Shown here: positions 12,236-23,800 of the stretch, piece after piece
Layout: the number at the start of each line of letters is the position of its first letter
Numbering within the stretch: the first letter of the stretch is position 1
NCBI GenBank assembly: GCA_947095535.1
Contig: OX352773.1
Location: 156,091,271 to 156,155,270 of the forward strand
Direction of reading: 5' to 3'
DNA length: 64,000 bases
From: Poecilobothrus nobilitatus
Taxonomy: Eukaryota > Arthropoda > Insecta > Diptera > Dolichopodidae
The notes under the pieces: model-generated
Told to the model about the DNA's origin: nothing
Seen by the model: the letters and a program-made list of their open reading frames with translations, nothing else
Database searches by the model: none
Made by a program: the position numbers and the translations under genes

Positions 12236-13287
12236 ACAAGTAAAAATAACAGTAAGTCGATGCAACCGACTTATTTATACCTTACACCTAAAACATTCAA
12301 ATTAAATTAAAAATCCATAAGTTATTTTAGTTAGGTATTTAATACAAGCTAAAAAAAAAAATGCTGTTACAACCTTTGAACAAAATTTCAGGTTTCTATC
12401 TTTATTAAATTCGAAAATATGATTGTTAGGTCTTGGGAAGTGTGTGAAGGCACGCGGACCACCACCCCTATTCATCTCAAATTTTAGAGACATCAACAGG
12501 GTAGAACATTCTTATATCAAATTTCAAGTTTATATATTTATTAATTTCGAAGATATGCTTGTTTGGTTTTAGGAGTTGTGTGGCAGATACCCGAACACCA
12601 TACTAATTCATCTTAAATTTTGGACAAACCAGGGATTCAGGAAACAACACCCTTGTACCAAATTTGAAGTTTCTGTCTTTATTAATTTCGAAGATATGCT
12701 TGTTCGGTTTTGGGAGTTGTATGGGAGGTACCCGAACGACCACTCCAATTCCTCTCAAATTTTAGACAAATCAGGGATTTAGGAAACAGCACCCTTGTAT
12801 TAAATTTGAAGTTCCTATCTTTATTAATTTCGAAGATATGCTTGTTCGGTTTTGGGAGTTGTATGGGAGGTACCCGAACAACCACTCCACTTCATCTCAA
12901 ATTTTGGGGATATCAGGGATTCAGAAAAACACACCCTCGTACAAAATTTTAAGTTTCTATCTTTATTTATTTCGAAAATATGCGTATTAGGTTTTGGAAG
13001 TTGTATGGGAGGTACTCGAACGCATGGTTCGATTTCGTCCATTTACTACAATCTCCGCCTTACCTTAGTCATTGTTAACCTACAGTATAAATTTCATCAA
13101 GGTAGCATCATTATTTTTTGAGTTATCGTGCGTACGGACGGACAGACGGACGGACATCGCTAAATCGACTCCGGCGGTGATCCTGATTCAGAATATATAT
13201 ACATGTCTATACCTAACTCGCTTCCTTTTGGTGGTTACAAACACCATACCAAAGTTAATATACCCTATACTTAATGTGTAGGGTATA
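12236..13287 (-). mobile_element. HINE/DINE-1-like element, family C copy 1 (C1), nested in A3
   Basis: Both boundaries are set by the interrupted host repeat A3. The left end reads 'ACAAGTAAAAATAACAG', followed by the hairpin TAAGTCG/CGACTTA (12253-12272). The right end is ATACCCTA...GTGTAGGGTATA (about 13259-13287), the 5' hairpin by DINE-1 convention. Near the right end are a GACGGACAGACGGACGG tract (about 13136-13154) and 'GGTGGTTACAAACACC'. The centre is a tandem array of about 141-bp units. No target duplication is evident at the junctions, as expected for rolling-circle-type insertion. Overlapping open frames on both strands here are by-products of the repeat. Confidence 0.82.
12400..13010. 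repeat. tandem array of ~141-bp units inside C1
   Basis: The phrase 'TTCGAAGATATGCTTGTT' or a close variant recurs at about 12411, 12547, 12689, 12830 and 12972, so the spacing is 136-142 bp over five units. Each unit also carries 'GGAGTTGTATGGGAGGTA' (or variant) and 'CATCTCAAATTTT'. The same array, inverted, is in C2 at 58120-59309. Confidence 0.85.
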
Positions 13288-13682
13288 ATAATATTATAAG
13301 CAGATAAAGTGACAGGCTATGAACACTCTAACGATTCGTACGGGTATCTAAGAGTTGACAAATTCTACTGTATTCTTCCTCATTTACTTTTACTTTTGCC
13401 CATATTACATAATATTATAACACCTAGTAGAAAAATAAGACTAATAAATACTTACCGCTCATAAATTCTTATGGAAGCTATTAATGTACATCAAATCAAA
13501 CGTAAGAAACACTTATAGTAGTTTAGTTTAAAATGATACAAAGGAGTAATTCATTAAGGAAAACTGATTCGGCTGTAGAAACTGATTCGGCTTAAGAAAT
13601 TAATTTTTCTTATTAAATAATATATATATTTTTTAATACCTATTAGCACAGCTATTAGGTTATAATTTCAAAAAGTTTCGTG

Positions 13683-14452
13683 CTAAAGAGGATTTTTAAC
13701 AAGGGGCACATTTTCGAAAAGACAATAAAAATACTTCAGAATATTGTCACTTAAATCAAAATTTGTAATTTTTCGTAGAAATTGTAAGAAAATTTGATAT
13801 CAAATAGTCAAGAGATAATCAAGAAACAGTGTTTTTCAGTTTTAAGGGCAGCCTTTAAGAAAATCTGTTAATACATGTACAAGTATAATGATAAAAATTG
13901 AAACAAGTACTTAACTTCAAGCTGTTTTAAAAATAGCCAAATTTTTCAATTTTGGTTCCTAATAGCTCAACAGAGTGAAATACAAAGCAATTATTGTCTG
14001 AGGTATAATTCTGTAAGTTTTCTCTATCTCAAGAATTTCAAGGTACAGCTATCAAAAACCGTTCCTGAGATATGAATTAGGACGGAAAATTTTTATAAAA
14101 TTTTGTTTTCTCATAACGGTTTTAAGTATTTTGTTTTCATATAAATTAAATACTAAATTGCAAAATGTGCAATTCGATTTATTAATCTAATGTCCCATCG
14201 ATTTTGTTTTAAGATTGGAAAATTGTTAATCAGGATCTGAGATATCCACATTTCAAAATAGGAGTTTTCCAAGTTTGAGGGTTTGTAGCTCCTTAATCGA
14301 TGGAGCTACAAGATGTTTCACTTTTTTTAAGACATCTATACATGCTTAAAATGTCCATGTTCCATCTTAAAACATGTCAAAGTTTTGTTAACAGACGGAC
14401 GGATCGACCGGCAAATTTAAACTAATAAGCTATAACCTTTCAAAAAATGTTT
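13683..14452 (-). mobile_element. Family D repeat, copy 2
   Basis: It begins 'TTTTTAACAAGGGGCACATTTTC' in split form, like other D left ends. It carries the A/D shared module (free-standing phrases 'CTCATAACGGTTTTAAGTA' and 'TAGCTCCTTAATCGATGGAG') and ends near 'CAGACGGACGGATCGACC' (14393-14410), followed by 'AAACTAATAAGC' as in copy D6. Non-coding. Confidence 0.7.
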
Positions 14453-15499
14453 GAGTTTATCGCAATTGAATTTGAAGTTGAAATTTTTAAACAAATTTTC
14501 TTTTTCATTCAAAAATTTGTAAATTCGGGCAATATTATCATAAAAGAACTGTTTTATAATAATATTCTTATTAAAATGAAGTTCGAAGTCATAAATAAAA
14601 TATTCCATAATATCATCAACGAATAACAAGAAGTATTTTAAATATTTTAAAGTATATTTTTTTTATCAACCGTTTAACCTTCAACTGTTAAAAGTGTATA
14701 TTTAAGAAATTCCATACCATTTAGATTAAAGTTTTCTATTAAATTATTTACATTGGCTTCTCTTCATTTATCTTTTCCCAAGTCCTTACTATGGATAAAC
14801 ACAAACAAAAACTATTTTTAAACTTATCAGAAATCAAAATATCTTAGTTTTATCTTTCGTCTTCTTTTGATGTTGATTTCAAGGTCTTCATTTTTATCTT
14901 TTTCATTATTGTACTTTTATGTAAATAACTTCAGTAATAGGATAAAAGTATCCCAGTTTTTAAATTTTAAATGTTTTCCAAATTCCTTATACGATTCATT
15001 AATTTTCTTTTTTCAACTGTTGTCTTTAAACATTAGAGAAAGGAAAGAAACAAAATGGAAATTTTTGACTTTTAAATTTGAAAATTTAAATTGGTGATAT
15101 AATCATGGTTTGCATATTATGCAGGATATCGCGTCAATAGCCTGTCATAGAGAAGCTGGTAATAAGGAAGATCAAAACAAACAAAAAATTGTCAAATTTA
15201 AAATGCACATGAAACCCTGTTGAATTCGTTTTCTAAGTCAAAAAAAATAATGAGTTATACTCAATTTTGAGAAGAAAAAATATTACAACTACCCCTATGC
15301 TTGTAAGACAGGGATGCTTAATTCGATTAGTGCGGAATTGTTTGGTTTTTTATTGAACTCTCTATGTCTAGCAGTGGAAATGATTATAATTTGAAGCTTT
15401 TATTCTTCTGGTTATAACTTCTAAGTAAGAAAAACTATATATTATCTACTCATTACTTTTTATTCTGTTAGAAAACCACCTCAACGTCTTTAATATTGC
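14453..15499. other. AT-rich sequence, possible tiny RT fragment
   Basis: No supported gene. Around 15298-15345 (plus) a short frame reads 'MLVRQGCLI', recalling the 'GVRQGC' motif of LINE reverse transcriptases. Flanking stops and the lack of neighbouring motifs leave this unproven. Confidence 0.4.
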
Positions 15500-15909
15500 G
15501 CAATTTTTTTTTTTTTTGAGATAAGTGTATGGGTACTTTAACCCACTAAACATCACCTCCTTTTTTTGACCAAACTTTAGTACTGCTGTACTGCCTGGTC
15601 ATAGGAAGTTGAGTTAAGGAATGAAAATAGATTTCAAATTGCAGGCATATTGTGAACAAAGTTGTTAATATTCAACTTGAATCTTTGCACGTTGTAAAGG
15701 TAATCATCACCAATTCTGGAGAACACATGAGGTGAAAGATGGTTCCACATTCGCGATAAGTGTTCCTGTTATGCGCGTAGACCGAGTGGAGAGAGCGTAG
15801 ATGTGACATTGGGATCATTTATTAGACGAATTGCTCTATTTTGCACTTTATCGAGAAATCCCAATGCCGTTTTGGAGGCTCCTGCCCAAATATGTGCATT
15901 GTCCTCCAT
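15500..15909 (-). pseudogene. LINE 3' part: reverse transcriptase C-terminal remnant
   Basis: The minus-strand frame from 15909 to a stop at 15769 reads 46 residues including 'HIWAGASKTALGFLDKVQ', 'NRAIRLINDP' and 'LSPLGLRA'. This matches the conserved C-terminal stretch of insect LINE ORF2 proteins, where a 'W.G.....L..LD.VQ.KAIRLI.D' motif precedes 'L.PL..RR'. Beyond the stop, frame-shifted pieces such as 'HLMCSPEL' continue the homology. The 3' part to about 15500 recurs at 44545-44790 in the same orientation, so both are 5'-truncated copies of one LINE family. It is a dead fragment; the upstream RT core is absent. Confidence 0.7.
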
Positions 15910-16609
15910 CTTTGGTCTTAAAGTATTTTCAATTAAAGTATTTTCTCTATTTAGTACTTTTTTGATTTTATAGGTTAAAAAATGAAAATTAATTTATTTA
16001 AAAATTGAAGCTTTAAAACCTTTTAACTCCTTAGGGATTCCAGATAAATTTACTGACCACGTATAGTTTTAAGTTTAGTTTAGACCTCTACTATTATCTG
16101 CATTCTATGGCAGATTATTCCTGGTACACACTGTATAAAATTGAAGTACATGGACATATTATTATGGTATACGAATTGCGATATCTTTTCTTTATTTAAA
16201 ATATTTATTTATCTTAGAACTTAACTAAAGCAATTAATTTTGAATTGCTAATAATATAGTTTAAAGGACAATCAAAAAAGAGATTATCAAAATTAAATAC
16301 CTAATGCAAATAAAAATTCATTTATAATTTGAACGTCTTTATTTCAAGTATAATTTGCGATTAGTCAAATTTAAACGAATTGAATATTCAGTATAAAATT
16401 TAGATAAGTGATATTTTAGTAAAATAAAGAGTTAGAAATATTATCTTATTGTAAATTTTCTCTTTTCGTATAACCTGTTTAATTTTTAACATCTAGAACA
16501 ACATTGGTGTTAGCTACTGGTCATCAGAGTAGAAAAGTTTAAAAGCAGTACAGAAGCATTAGTCTAATTTGCTTTAAATCGATTTACTTCTACGCCGTTT
16601 CAAATAGAG
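15910..16609. other. AT-rich sequence, no recognised feature
   Basis: Nothing supported in this interval. Confidence 0.5.
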
Positions 16610-16835
16610 GTATAGGAAATAGTGGTAGGGTATACCCCTCTCCTCCTTTGTTCGAAAAAGCAAGATATTTAAATTTTTATAACACAGTTTAAGTTAAGAA
16701 ACTTAAAATTCTGAGAGGCGTTAGATTTTTGGAAATAAGTATGAGCCATTTCAGAAAATAATGTTATGTTAGCCTCCATTTAGCAGCTGTAAGGGGTCCA
16801 ATTGACAAAAGTGTGATTTAGTTTTTCTCAATTTT
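16610..16835 (+). repeat. fragment of the A/D shared module
   Basis: Phrases 'TTTTTGGAAATAAGTATGAG', 'CATTTCAGAAA', 'GCAGCTGTAAGGGGTC' and 'GACAAAAGTGTGA' match the central part of family A, at about 7187-7260 and 7400 in A2. No element ends are present, so it is an isolated diverged fragment. Confidence 0.55.
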
Positions 16836-17547
16836 GATGTTGTTGAAGTTGAAATGTTGATGTTCTAGTGGGAGAACTAAGGATCAAAAGTGACCAGATC
16901 AGCGAAAAAAATATAAAAAAGGTAATTTTTTTCTTGCTATAGATAAAATAAAAACTAAAAGTTCCTATATAAGCAAAGTGATTCTTTAGATCTTGATATT
17001 CACTTTATAAAATTACAGATTCAGAATCAATATAAAGAAGATTATTGTTTCCTTTTAAAATATTGAAGTGCGTTCCAGAATAATTTTAGGGACAATAGGT
17101 ATTTCTTTACTTTTTTTTTAAAATTCATATTTTAGATTTCTTTTTTAATATTTTCTATATTATTATATTTTCTGTAGTACGTACAATATTGTACAATTTG
17201 TAATTTGTTATCTTCATTTTGTTTTTGGAAATGATGGGTTTATTACTTTTTTAAGAAAAATTCTAAAGAATCAGAATAATATTGTAAAGATTAAAAATAA
17301 AAATAAAAGAAATAATAAATAAATAACTGTAAATGAAAACTTCAAATAATAAAAGAATGAAATCAAATATAAATGAAAATCAAGCAAATTTCTTGATTGT
17401 AGGTTTTTTTCATTTTTAAGTTTTTCAAGATTTTTACTTCAAATTTGATGAAGTCAGGACTTTTTTTGTTATTAAATAAATTTACCATTTATATGAAAAT
17501 AAAATTTTTTCTAGTGGAAATTTATACATTAGAACAATAATAATATT
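16836..17547. other. AT-rich sequence, no recognised feature
   Basis: Very A/T-rich with short homopolymer runs; no motif recognised. Confidence 0.5.
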
Positions 17548-18279
17548 TTTAGCACATTTTTCAAAAAAAAAAAATTTGATTAAAAATTCACTCTGTGCGT
17601 CCATCCCACTATTAACAAAACTTCTATATTATGAAATTGTAACCATGAATACGTCTTTTAAAAAAATTAATGTTGAGTGATACCTTTTTTATCCAGCCTC
17701 ACCTATTACAAATCTGCATCCCCTCAAATTTGAAAAAAGTCCTATTTTTTAATTTGTATCTATTTAAAAAAATTTTCAATCTAAAAATTCAAAACGGCAT
17801 TTCTATACATTTATAAATCAAAATTGTACAAGTTTTTGTAATTTAGTATCTATTTAAATTTACCGTTATGTAAGAACTAGGTTTTTTAACATTTCGATTC
17901 CTTCACAACTCTGTTATGTTTTTTTTACGCTAATCAAACTTTTTATAATTATAATTCAAACTTTTATAATTACTTAAGGTTAGATACTTCAGAAAATTGT
18001 TTTGTATTTATTTTATACATAATTCTTTTGAAAATATGCCTTTTGTAGACACGTCTTTATAATTTAGGCACCTGGATAAATTTTATCAAACAATTTTGTC
18101 TTAATTATAAAGGTTTTCGTTAAAACTGAAGAAAATGTTTCTTGATTTTTTACAAATTTTTGTTACATATAAGATTCTAAGAAAATCTACAAATTTTGGT
18201 GCAACTCACTATTATTCTTATCTTTTAGAAAATTTGTGTTCTTTAAAACCTTTGTTTTAACATTCTGCTTTGTTCTGAT
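17548..18279 (+). mobile_element. Family D repeat, copy 3
   Basis: Inverted relative to D1, D2 and D6. It starts 'TTTTTAGCACATTTTTC', keeps a decayed 'CTGTGCGTCCATCCC' tract (about 17593-17607), runs through the shared module ('TTACCGTTATGTAAGAAC' at about 17860), and ends 'GGTTTTAA'/'CATTCTGCTTTGTT' in inverse form relative to D6. Non-coding and diverged. Confidence 0.65.
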
Positions 18280-20129
18280 TTAAATTTTTTTTTTAATAAT
18301 AATCAAAATTAGATTATTTACAGGTTTTTTTTTTTGCTGAAAATATTTTTTTATTAATATTCCTATTTTATTTGCATTATTGTAAAAATGGAATAATATA
18401 AATAAATAAATATTTTTACGACTTATTAATAAAAAACAATAGATATTATGTATAATAGTTACATTAGGAAAATCTAAAGAAATGTTTTATAAATATTATT
18501 TACTAGGCTACTAGGTTTACTTGGATTTGATACTAATTCACATTTCCCAGTACTTGTTTAATCGTTTTAATAACCAGATTTTGCGGTAATGCGCTAAAAG
18601 TTCCCTTGGTACTTATAACTTATCTAACGAGACTAAAATCACCGTCAAATAATATCTCTGACGAGTAAGCTAAAAGTGTAAACATGTAAGGTGTTGTTTT
18701 GTTACCATTCAGTTTTCGTTATCAAATATGTTCTATAACCAGTCCGCAGAGTTCAGACATAAAATTAGTTATCCAATTTTACTATCGAATAACTGATGGT
18801 TTATATCTGAGGAGGTAAGGAATCCTGAACTCTCTTATTAACCCAGCTATCAGATATCTTATCTTAAGAAGCGTTAAACATTCTCAGAGAAGGCGGGGTA
18901 GAGAGTTTCGAACCCTTATCTTTTGAATCTTTTACGTGTCTGTTATCTGTTATCTTTTTATTCTTTTAAGAATCTTTTATCTTTTGGGTGTTATAAGAAA
19001 TGCCCATTCTCGTTGCGTGAGTTCGTGTTGACCAATGACACGTAATTGTCGCTGCAGCTTCAGTTTTTACTCGAGTGTAGGTTTGAAATTATTTTGTCCT
19101 TTTTCCTTTGTAGGAAAGCGCGCCACATCTTCTTGGTGTTTTAGACTACTCCAACTACAATTTTTTAGTTAATTGAAAATGTTCAAAAATGTGCCTTAGC
19201 CTAAGGTTTACTAATTGCATTATCCTACGTGATTTGTAATATTAATATAAATAATATAAACAAAATAAATGTTCTATTTCATGGCTTAAAAATTAATTTA
19301 CAATAAAAACATAAGAATTCAGGTTTAAATGAAATGTTTTTTTTTCCGAATTTAATTGAATGCAAACTTTTCTAAATGACCACACATTTTTATAGTCAAA
19401 AAATAATTTACTAAGATTTTCTTTATATTTGCAAATTCCAAAAATATACTACTTCGTATTGTAAAAGCATACCTTGTATTACAGAGGAACTTATAAAAGA
19501 AGTTTTTTAAAATAATGTTTGATGTTGAACCCATTTTATACTATGATAATTTAATAAAAAATTTGTAATATGTCCAATAAAAAGATGAGATTAAATTTAA
19601 TTTCAAGAATAACTTAAAGAAAAATTTTTAATCAGATTTTATGAAAAATATTTTTCCTATATATTTTAAAGGATTAATTCATCATAAAAGAAAACCAGTA
19701 TAAATTGAAAAATTATTTGTAAATTAGGTAATAGTTTTTTTCTGCTTGGAAATAATTCTTTTTTGTGAATTGGTTTTTATGGAAAGGAAAGTTTTTTACC
19801 GCTATTTTGATACCTAAAATACCTCATACTCAAACATTTTTTTATTTGTTTAACATTATTTAGATTTTGATTTGAAAGCACAGAAGAAACGAAGAAAAGA
19901 GTTAAAATAATATGAAGATCTGATATTCATGTAAATTTTAGAATTGTATCAGAACTAATCGAACTTTTTGAACGTTAAGTTATTGTCATAAAACTTAATC
20001 ATCTTGCAAAACATTTTTAAATAACTCGCTTAAAATGAGTTATGAGGACATAAATTTCGCAGTTGCATCACAGTTTCTCGAAAATGTTACGTTAGACCAA
20101 CCAAATTTTCAAAAAGTTTTTAGCATAAA
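18280..20129. other. AT-rich sequence with an imperfect inverted repeat
   Basis: No gene supported. AGAGTTCAG (18748-18756) and CTGAACTCT (18825-18833) are inverted copies, with TAGTTAT/ATAACT nested inside. This may be the core of a small decayed inverted-repeat element. The patch 18900-19110 is less AT-rich and holds repeats of 'TTATCTTTT', but no coding frame. Confidence 0.45.
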
Positions 20130-20460
20130 ACTTAGCTCTTCTATTAGATTAATTTGACTAAGTCAGTGTTCCAAGATTTCTGAAATTTTTAAAAGAAAAA
20201 GATCTTTGAGAATAAGTATAAATTACTTCATAAAAAAGATATGAATTTTCTCCTTTTTAACACCTATCAGCATGAACAATATAAATTTTGCTATTTTTAG
20301 AAACAGAACCTGTAACTTGGACAATAACACAAAGAAGATAGTTCCAATATTATATTTTTACAGATTGTCAATTCTTAATAAATATAAGTATTTAGAGTTT
20401 CATCAAAAATTGAAGAAAATGGAAAAAAGTTTTTATTTAAATAAAAAATTCCAAAAATTA
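20130..20460 (+). repeat. diverged fragment of the A/D shared module
   Basis: Matches in order to the family A/D body: 'AGATCTTTGAGAATAAGTAT', 'GCTATTTTTAGAAACAG', 'CCTGTAACTTGGACA', and a final 'AGAGTTTCATCAAAAATTG'. An overlapping 66-codon frame is accidental. Confidence 0.45.
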
Positions 20461-22395
20461 TTAAAATTTTGATGGAAAAGTAGTCATTCAAATGCTGTTT
20501 ATCTTTTTGAAAATGTTTGTAAAGCTATGGGTTCACATAATAATTATCTTATTTTTCTTCCTTTAAAACATTATATCCATCCATTTATTCAATTTACCCA
20601 ATTTTTTTAAATTGTAATAAAAAAATGTATTCACATGTTAGAAGAAAATAAGGAACAGTACTTTCAACTAAATACTTTCTATTATCCAATCTGCCGTATA
20701 AAGATTAATGTGTGAGAAGATTCTATAATAGTTAAGTACATAACGTATTATAGAAATGACAAACCTGGATTTCATACTTTTCCTTTTCTGTCTTGTAATA
20801 CAATACGTAGATACTTAATGTAAAAATTGTTGAATGCAGATCAAGAACATTATTTTTCTGTCTCAATGAGATAAAAAGACTTAGTAAAGATGTGACAGGT
20901 TAAATTATAAAAAAAGAAGATAATCTTGCAAAACCGTGCGGTTGTAAGTTGTATGATACTTACTTACGAAATATGTATAAAAAAAAAAATTAATGTATCT
21001 ATGTAGTAATGTTAAAAAACTTTACATTCAATTTAAATTCATATTTTCTTTTAAAATTTTAATAAAAGAAGAACTGAAGTAAAAAAAAAACCGAATTTTT
21101 TTTAAATTTACAAAAATAAATTTATAGGTACCTATGTAACGTTTTTGATTTTGAAATATTGAAAATTTTATATTTACTTAATATTGTCATTACTATCATT
21201 TATTCAAAAATTATAAATTATAGAGTTTCTGTTCACCTTTAAGGCTTTTTATATTCAAATTATAAAAAAACTACTGAATAGTAGCTCCCTTCGACTCAAA
21301 AAGATTTTTGATTTAACCATTCATATGGCAAAAAGATCATCAAAATGTTTTTTTCCAGCTTAAGTACCTAAATCTTCCTTTTCCATCTTCCACCTTAAGT
21401 AAAACTTACTTGCACCCTATCAATAAGTTTATTTTAACGTGTGCGGTTCCTCTACTGATATTCATATTTTTTCTTCTTCTATTTATTCTTCACTGTTGTC
21501 AAGTCTTGAAAAGGACTATGTCCTTATAATCACTATAATAATTTGTTGATTTAGTAATGAGGCTTCTAGGATAATTTTGAAAGTTCGTAGAGTATAATAT
21601 TTTTATTGTTAACTAAAAGCAATTTACAATTTTATATACAATTTTCTGTTTTTGTTTTTAAATTAAATTGTGGAAAGCCTAATAAGCATGTAATAAAAAC
21701 TGTAATAAATGGTTTAGACACCGATCTATTAACCGAAAAGTCTTAGCTTTGAATTTCATTCAGATCATATCCAAATAGTAGTAATTTATATCGTATCTAA
21801 TAATTTATTTTAATCTCATAATATTTTGTGTTACATTTTAGTTTTGCTACATCTGAATGATAAACAGCATATTATGATGATTGGAAAAACTAAAGTTTAC
21901 CTTACAACGTAGGAGTGGAAATGAAAAGAAAAAAATGTTTTTTTAAACATTTCCATTTTTGTATAAAGTAATAAATCTCAATAAATTCATTCTTAAAATT
22001 GTTTAGTTCGTTCAAAACATTTTGGCCTATCCATAATCGTTTTTGAAATAACTTAACTCCTAAACTATCAGAACTTAACGCCTTAACTCCTAAACTATCA
22101 GAAACTTAAAATAAAATTATTGAATTTAAAGTTTTTATATACTTTTAAGACAATAGTCACCAAAAAGAAAGTGGAAAAATGATTTCAATCTTCTTACTTT
22201 CTTTTCCAAAATATGAAGTTTTTATGAAAGTGATAACTTTCTTGCCACCTACATCCCTCATGCACTTGCAGTAAAATTTTACAGTTATTATAAATCTAAG
22301 CAATGTAGGTACATTCAATATTGTTCAAAAATTTAAGTAAAGTTTAACTTTACTCTTACCAGAAGAAAGAAAACGTGTGACAGTAGAGAAAAACA
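20461..22395. other. AT-rich sequence, no recognised gene
   Basis: Only a short direct duplication stands out: 'CTTAACTCCTAAACTATC' at about 22052 and 22082, period 30. Confidence 0.5.
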
Positions 22396-23290
22396 AACAA
22401 GTAAATGTAACAGTAAGTCCATGCAACAGACTTATACCCAACAGACTTAGACTTAATACCCTACACCTGAATAATTTCAATTAAATTAAAAATCCTTAAG
22501 CTTTTTGACAGCTGATTGACCTTCTTTCCTTTTCTCCCTTTTTCAACTCAAATTTACCCTTGTAGAAAATTTCAAGTTTCTATCTTTATTAATTTCGAAG
22601 ATATGCTTGTTAGTTTTCGGGATGCCTGTGTCAGCTAACCGAATTGCCACTCCAAATCATCAAATCTATCTAAGGGACATAGAGGAAACATTACAGAACA
22701 CTCTTGCACCAATTTTAAAGGTACTATTTTTTTCCTTTTGGAAGTGTGCTCGTTTGCTCTTTGACTAATTAGGAAGCTTCCAAAATACGAACACATGATC
22801 CAAATCATCTCACATGTCAGTTTTCAATTTTATAGAAAAGGAATAACCGAATACCCTTGTGACAAATATAAAGGATCATTTTTATTGGTTTTGGAGGTAA
22901 GTTCGTTTGCTTTGGGGCTAGTTCGGAAGCCTCTAAAATTCGAATCCCTGGTCGAAATCCTCTCAAATTTCAGAGACACAAAAATAATACATCAGAAAAC
23001 CATTCTACTTAAAGGTTCTACCTTTGTTGATTTTGGAGATATCCTCGTTGTCTCTTGTGGTCTTCCGGAAGTTTCCAAAATACAAACCCATGGTCCAAAT
23101 TCTCTCAAATGTTAGTCTCCAATTTTACAGAAAAAGAAACATAACAGAACACACTTGTACTAAAAATAAAGGTTCTATTTTTATTGGTTTTGGAGATATA
23201 CTCGTTTGCTCTAGGGCTCGTTTGGAAGCTTCCAAGATTCGAAACCATGGACCTAGGATACTCACACGAACAATTAATAAAAATATGAAA
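22396..23290 (-). mobile_element. HINE-like element, diverged family C copy (C3), 5'-truncated
   Basis: The left end 'ACAAGTAAATGTAACAG' followed by 'TAAGTCCATGCAACAGACTTA' in split form matches the C1 left end with mutations. The phrase 'AATTTCGAAGATATGCTTGT' occurs near 22590, then several diverged tandem units built on 'TTGGAGATAT.CTCGTT' and 'AAATTCTCTCAAAT'. The opposite end with the GTCCGTCC tract and TATACCC hairpin is missing. Two open frames of about 100 codons (22795-23296) lie wholly within the repeat and are not genes. Confidence 0.65.
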
Positions 23291-23414
23291 ACATAGTGAG
23301 AAAGAAAGTGTTTATGCCTAAACCATTAACAATATAAAACAGAAAATAATCAACTATAAAATATTGTGTTTACCAAGATATGATTTTATTCGATTATAAT
23401 AAATTGTTCATCTT

Positions 23415-23800
23415 TTTAAAAGGCACACATTTTTCAAAAGACAATACAAACAGTTTAGAATATTGTGATTTTTACACCACAATTTAAAAATTCCCTAGAA
23501 TTTTGTACAAAAGAAAAAATTTCGAAAACTCATGAAACATTTTCGTCAATTTTAAGGCAACCCTATACATAATTAAGAAAAGCTGTTAATATATGTAAAA
23601 ACATAATTTTGGAACTTTAATTTTTTACTTTTATTTTGGACTTTTAGTTTGTAGAGGTACCTGAATTAGATAGTGTTTAAAAATAGCAAATTTATAATTC
23701 TCGAACTCTAATAGCTTTTAATTGGAGGTGGTACAAAAAAGTTTTCTGAGGTGACACTATGCTAATTCTAAAATTAATTCTTTTTTCGAAAATAGAAAAA
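23415..23800 (-). mobile_element. Family D repeat, copy 4 (truncated)
   Basis: 'TTTTTAAAAGGCACACATTT' then 'TCAAAAGACAATACAAACAG' and 'TTTAGAATATTGTGA' match the left part of D2 and D6. The module continues to 'GGAGGTGGTACAAAAAAG' and then stops. The GACGGACGG tract and right end are absent. Confidence 0.65.

Larger units (their letters stand above)
11121..13381 (+). mobile_element. HINE/DINE-1-like element, family A copy 3 (A3), split by C1
   Basis: A diverged family-A copy in the same orientation as A2. The 5' hairpin is decayed (starts 'TACGATAAGG'). The block 'CCTCCGTTTGTAGCACCTCG' and a GTCCGTCCGTC tract (about 11249-11261) are kept. A local duplication of 'AAACTAAGAAAGT' follows the tract. 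The body runs to about 12235, is interrupted by family-C element C1 (12236-13287), and resumes with 'TAAGCAGATAAAGTGACAGGC' in pieces matching A2 after 8012. It ends with 'TCGTACGGGTATCT' and 'TTCTTCCTC'. Divergence and nesting make it one of the older A copies. Confidence 0.8.

Noticed and set aside
12400..13010. CRISPR-like array
   Set aside because: Units are about 141 bp with no repeat-spacer alternation, and the element context is eukaryotic.
12576..13121. Overlapping open frames of 67-89 codons on both strands
   Set aside because: They follow the ~141-bp tandem repeat of C1 and reappear in C2 (58448-59013). A repeat period near a multiple of three creates them.
15298..15345. Possible RT motif 'LVRQGCLI' on the plus strand
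   Set aside because: Suggestive of GVRQGC but unsupported by flanking sequence, and on the opposite strand from the nearby LINE remnant.
22795..23296. Frames of 106 and 90 codons
   Set aside because: They lie within the diverged family-C repeat, with tandem-repeat translation and no protein family motif.
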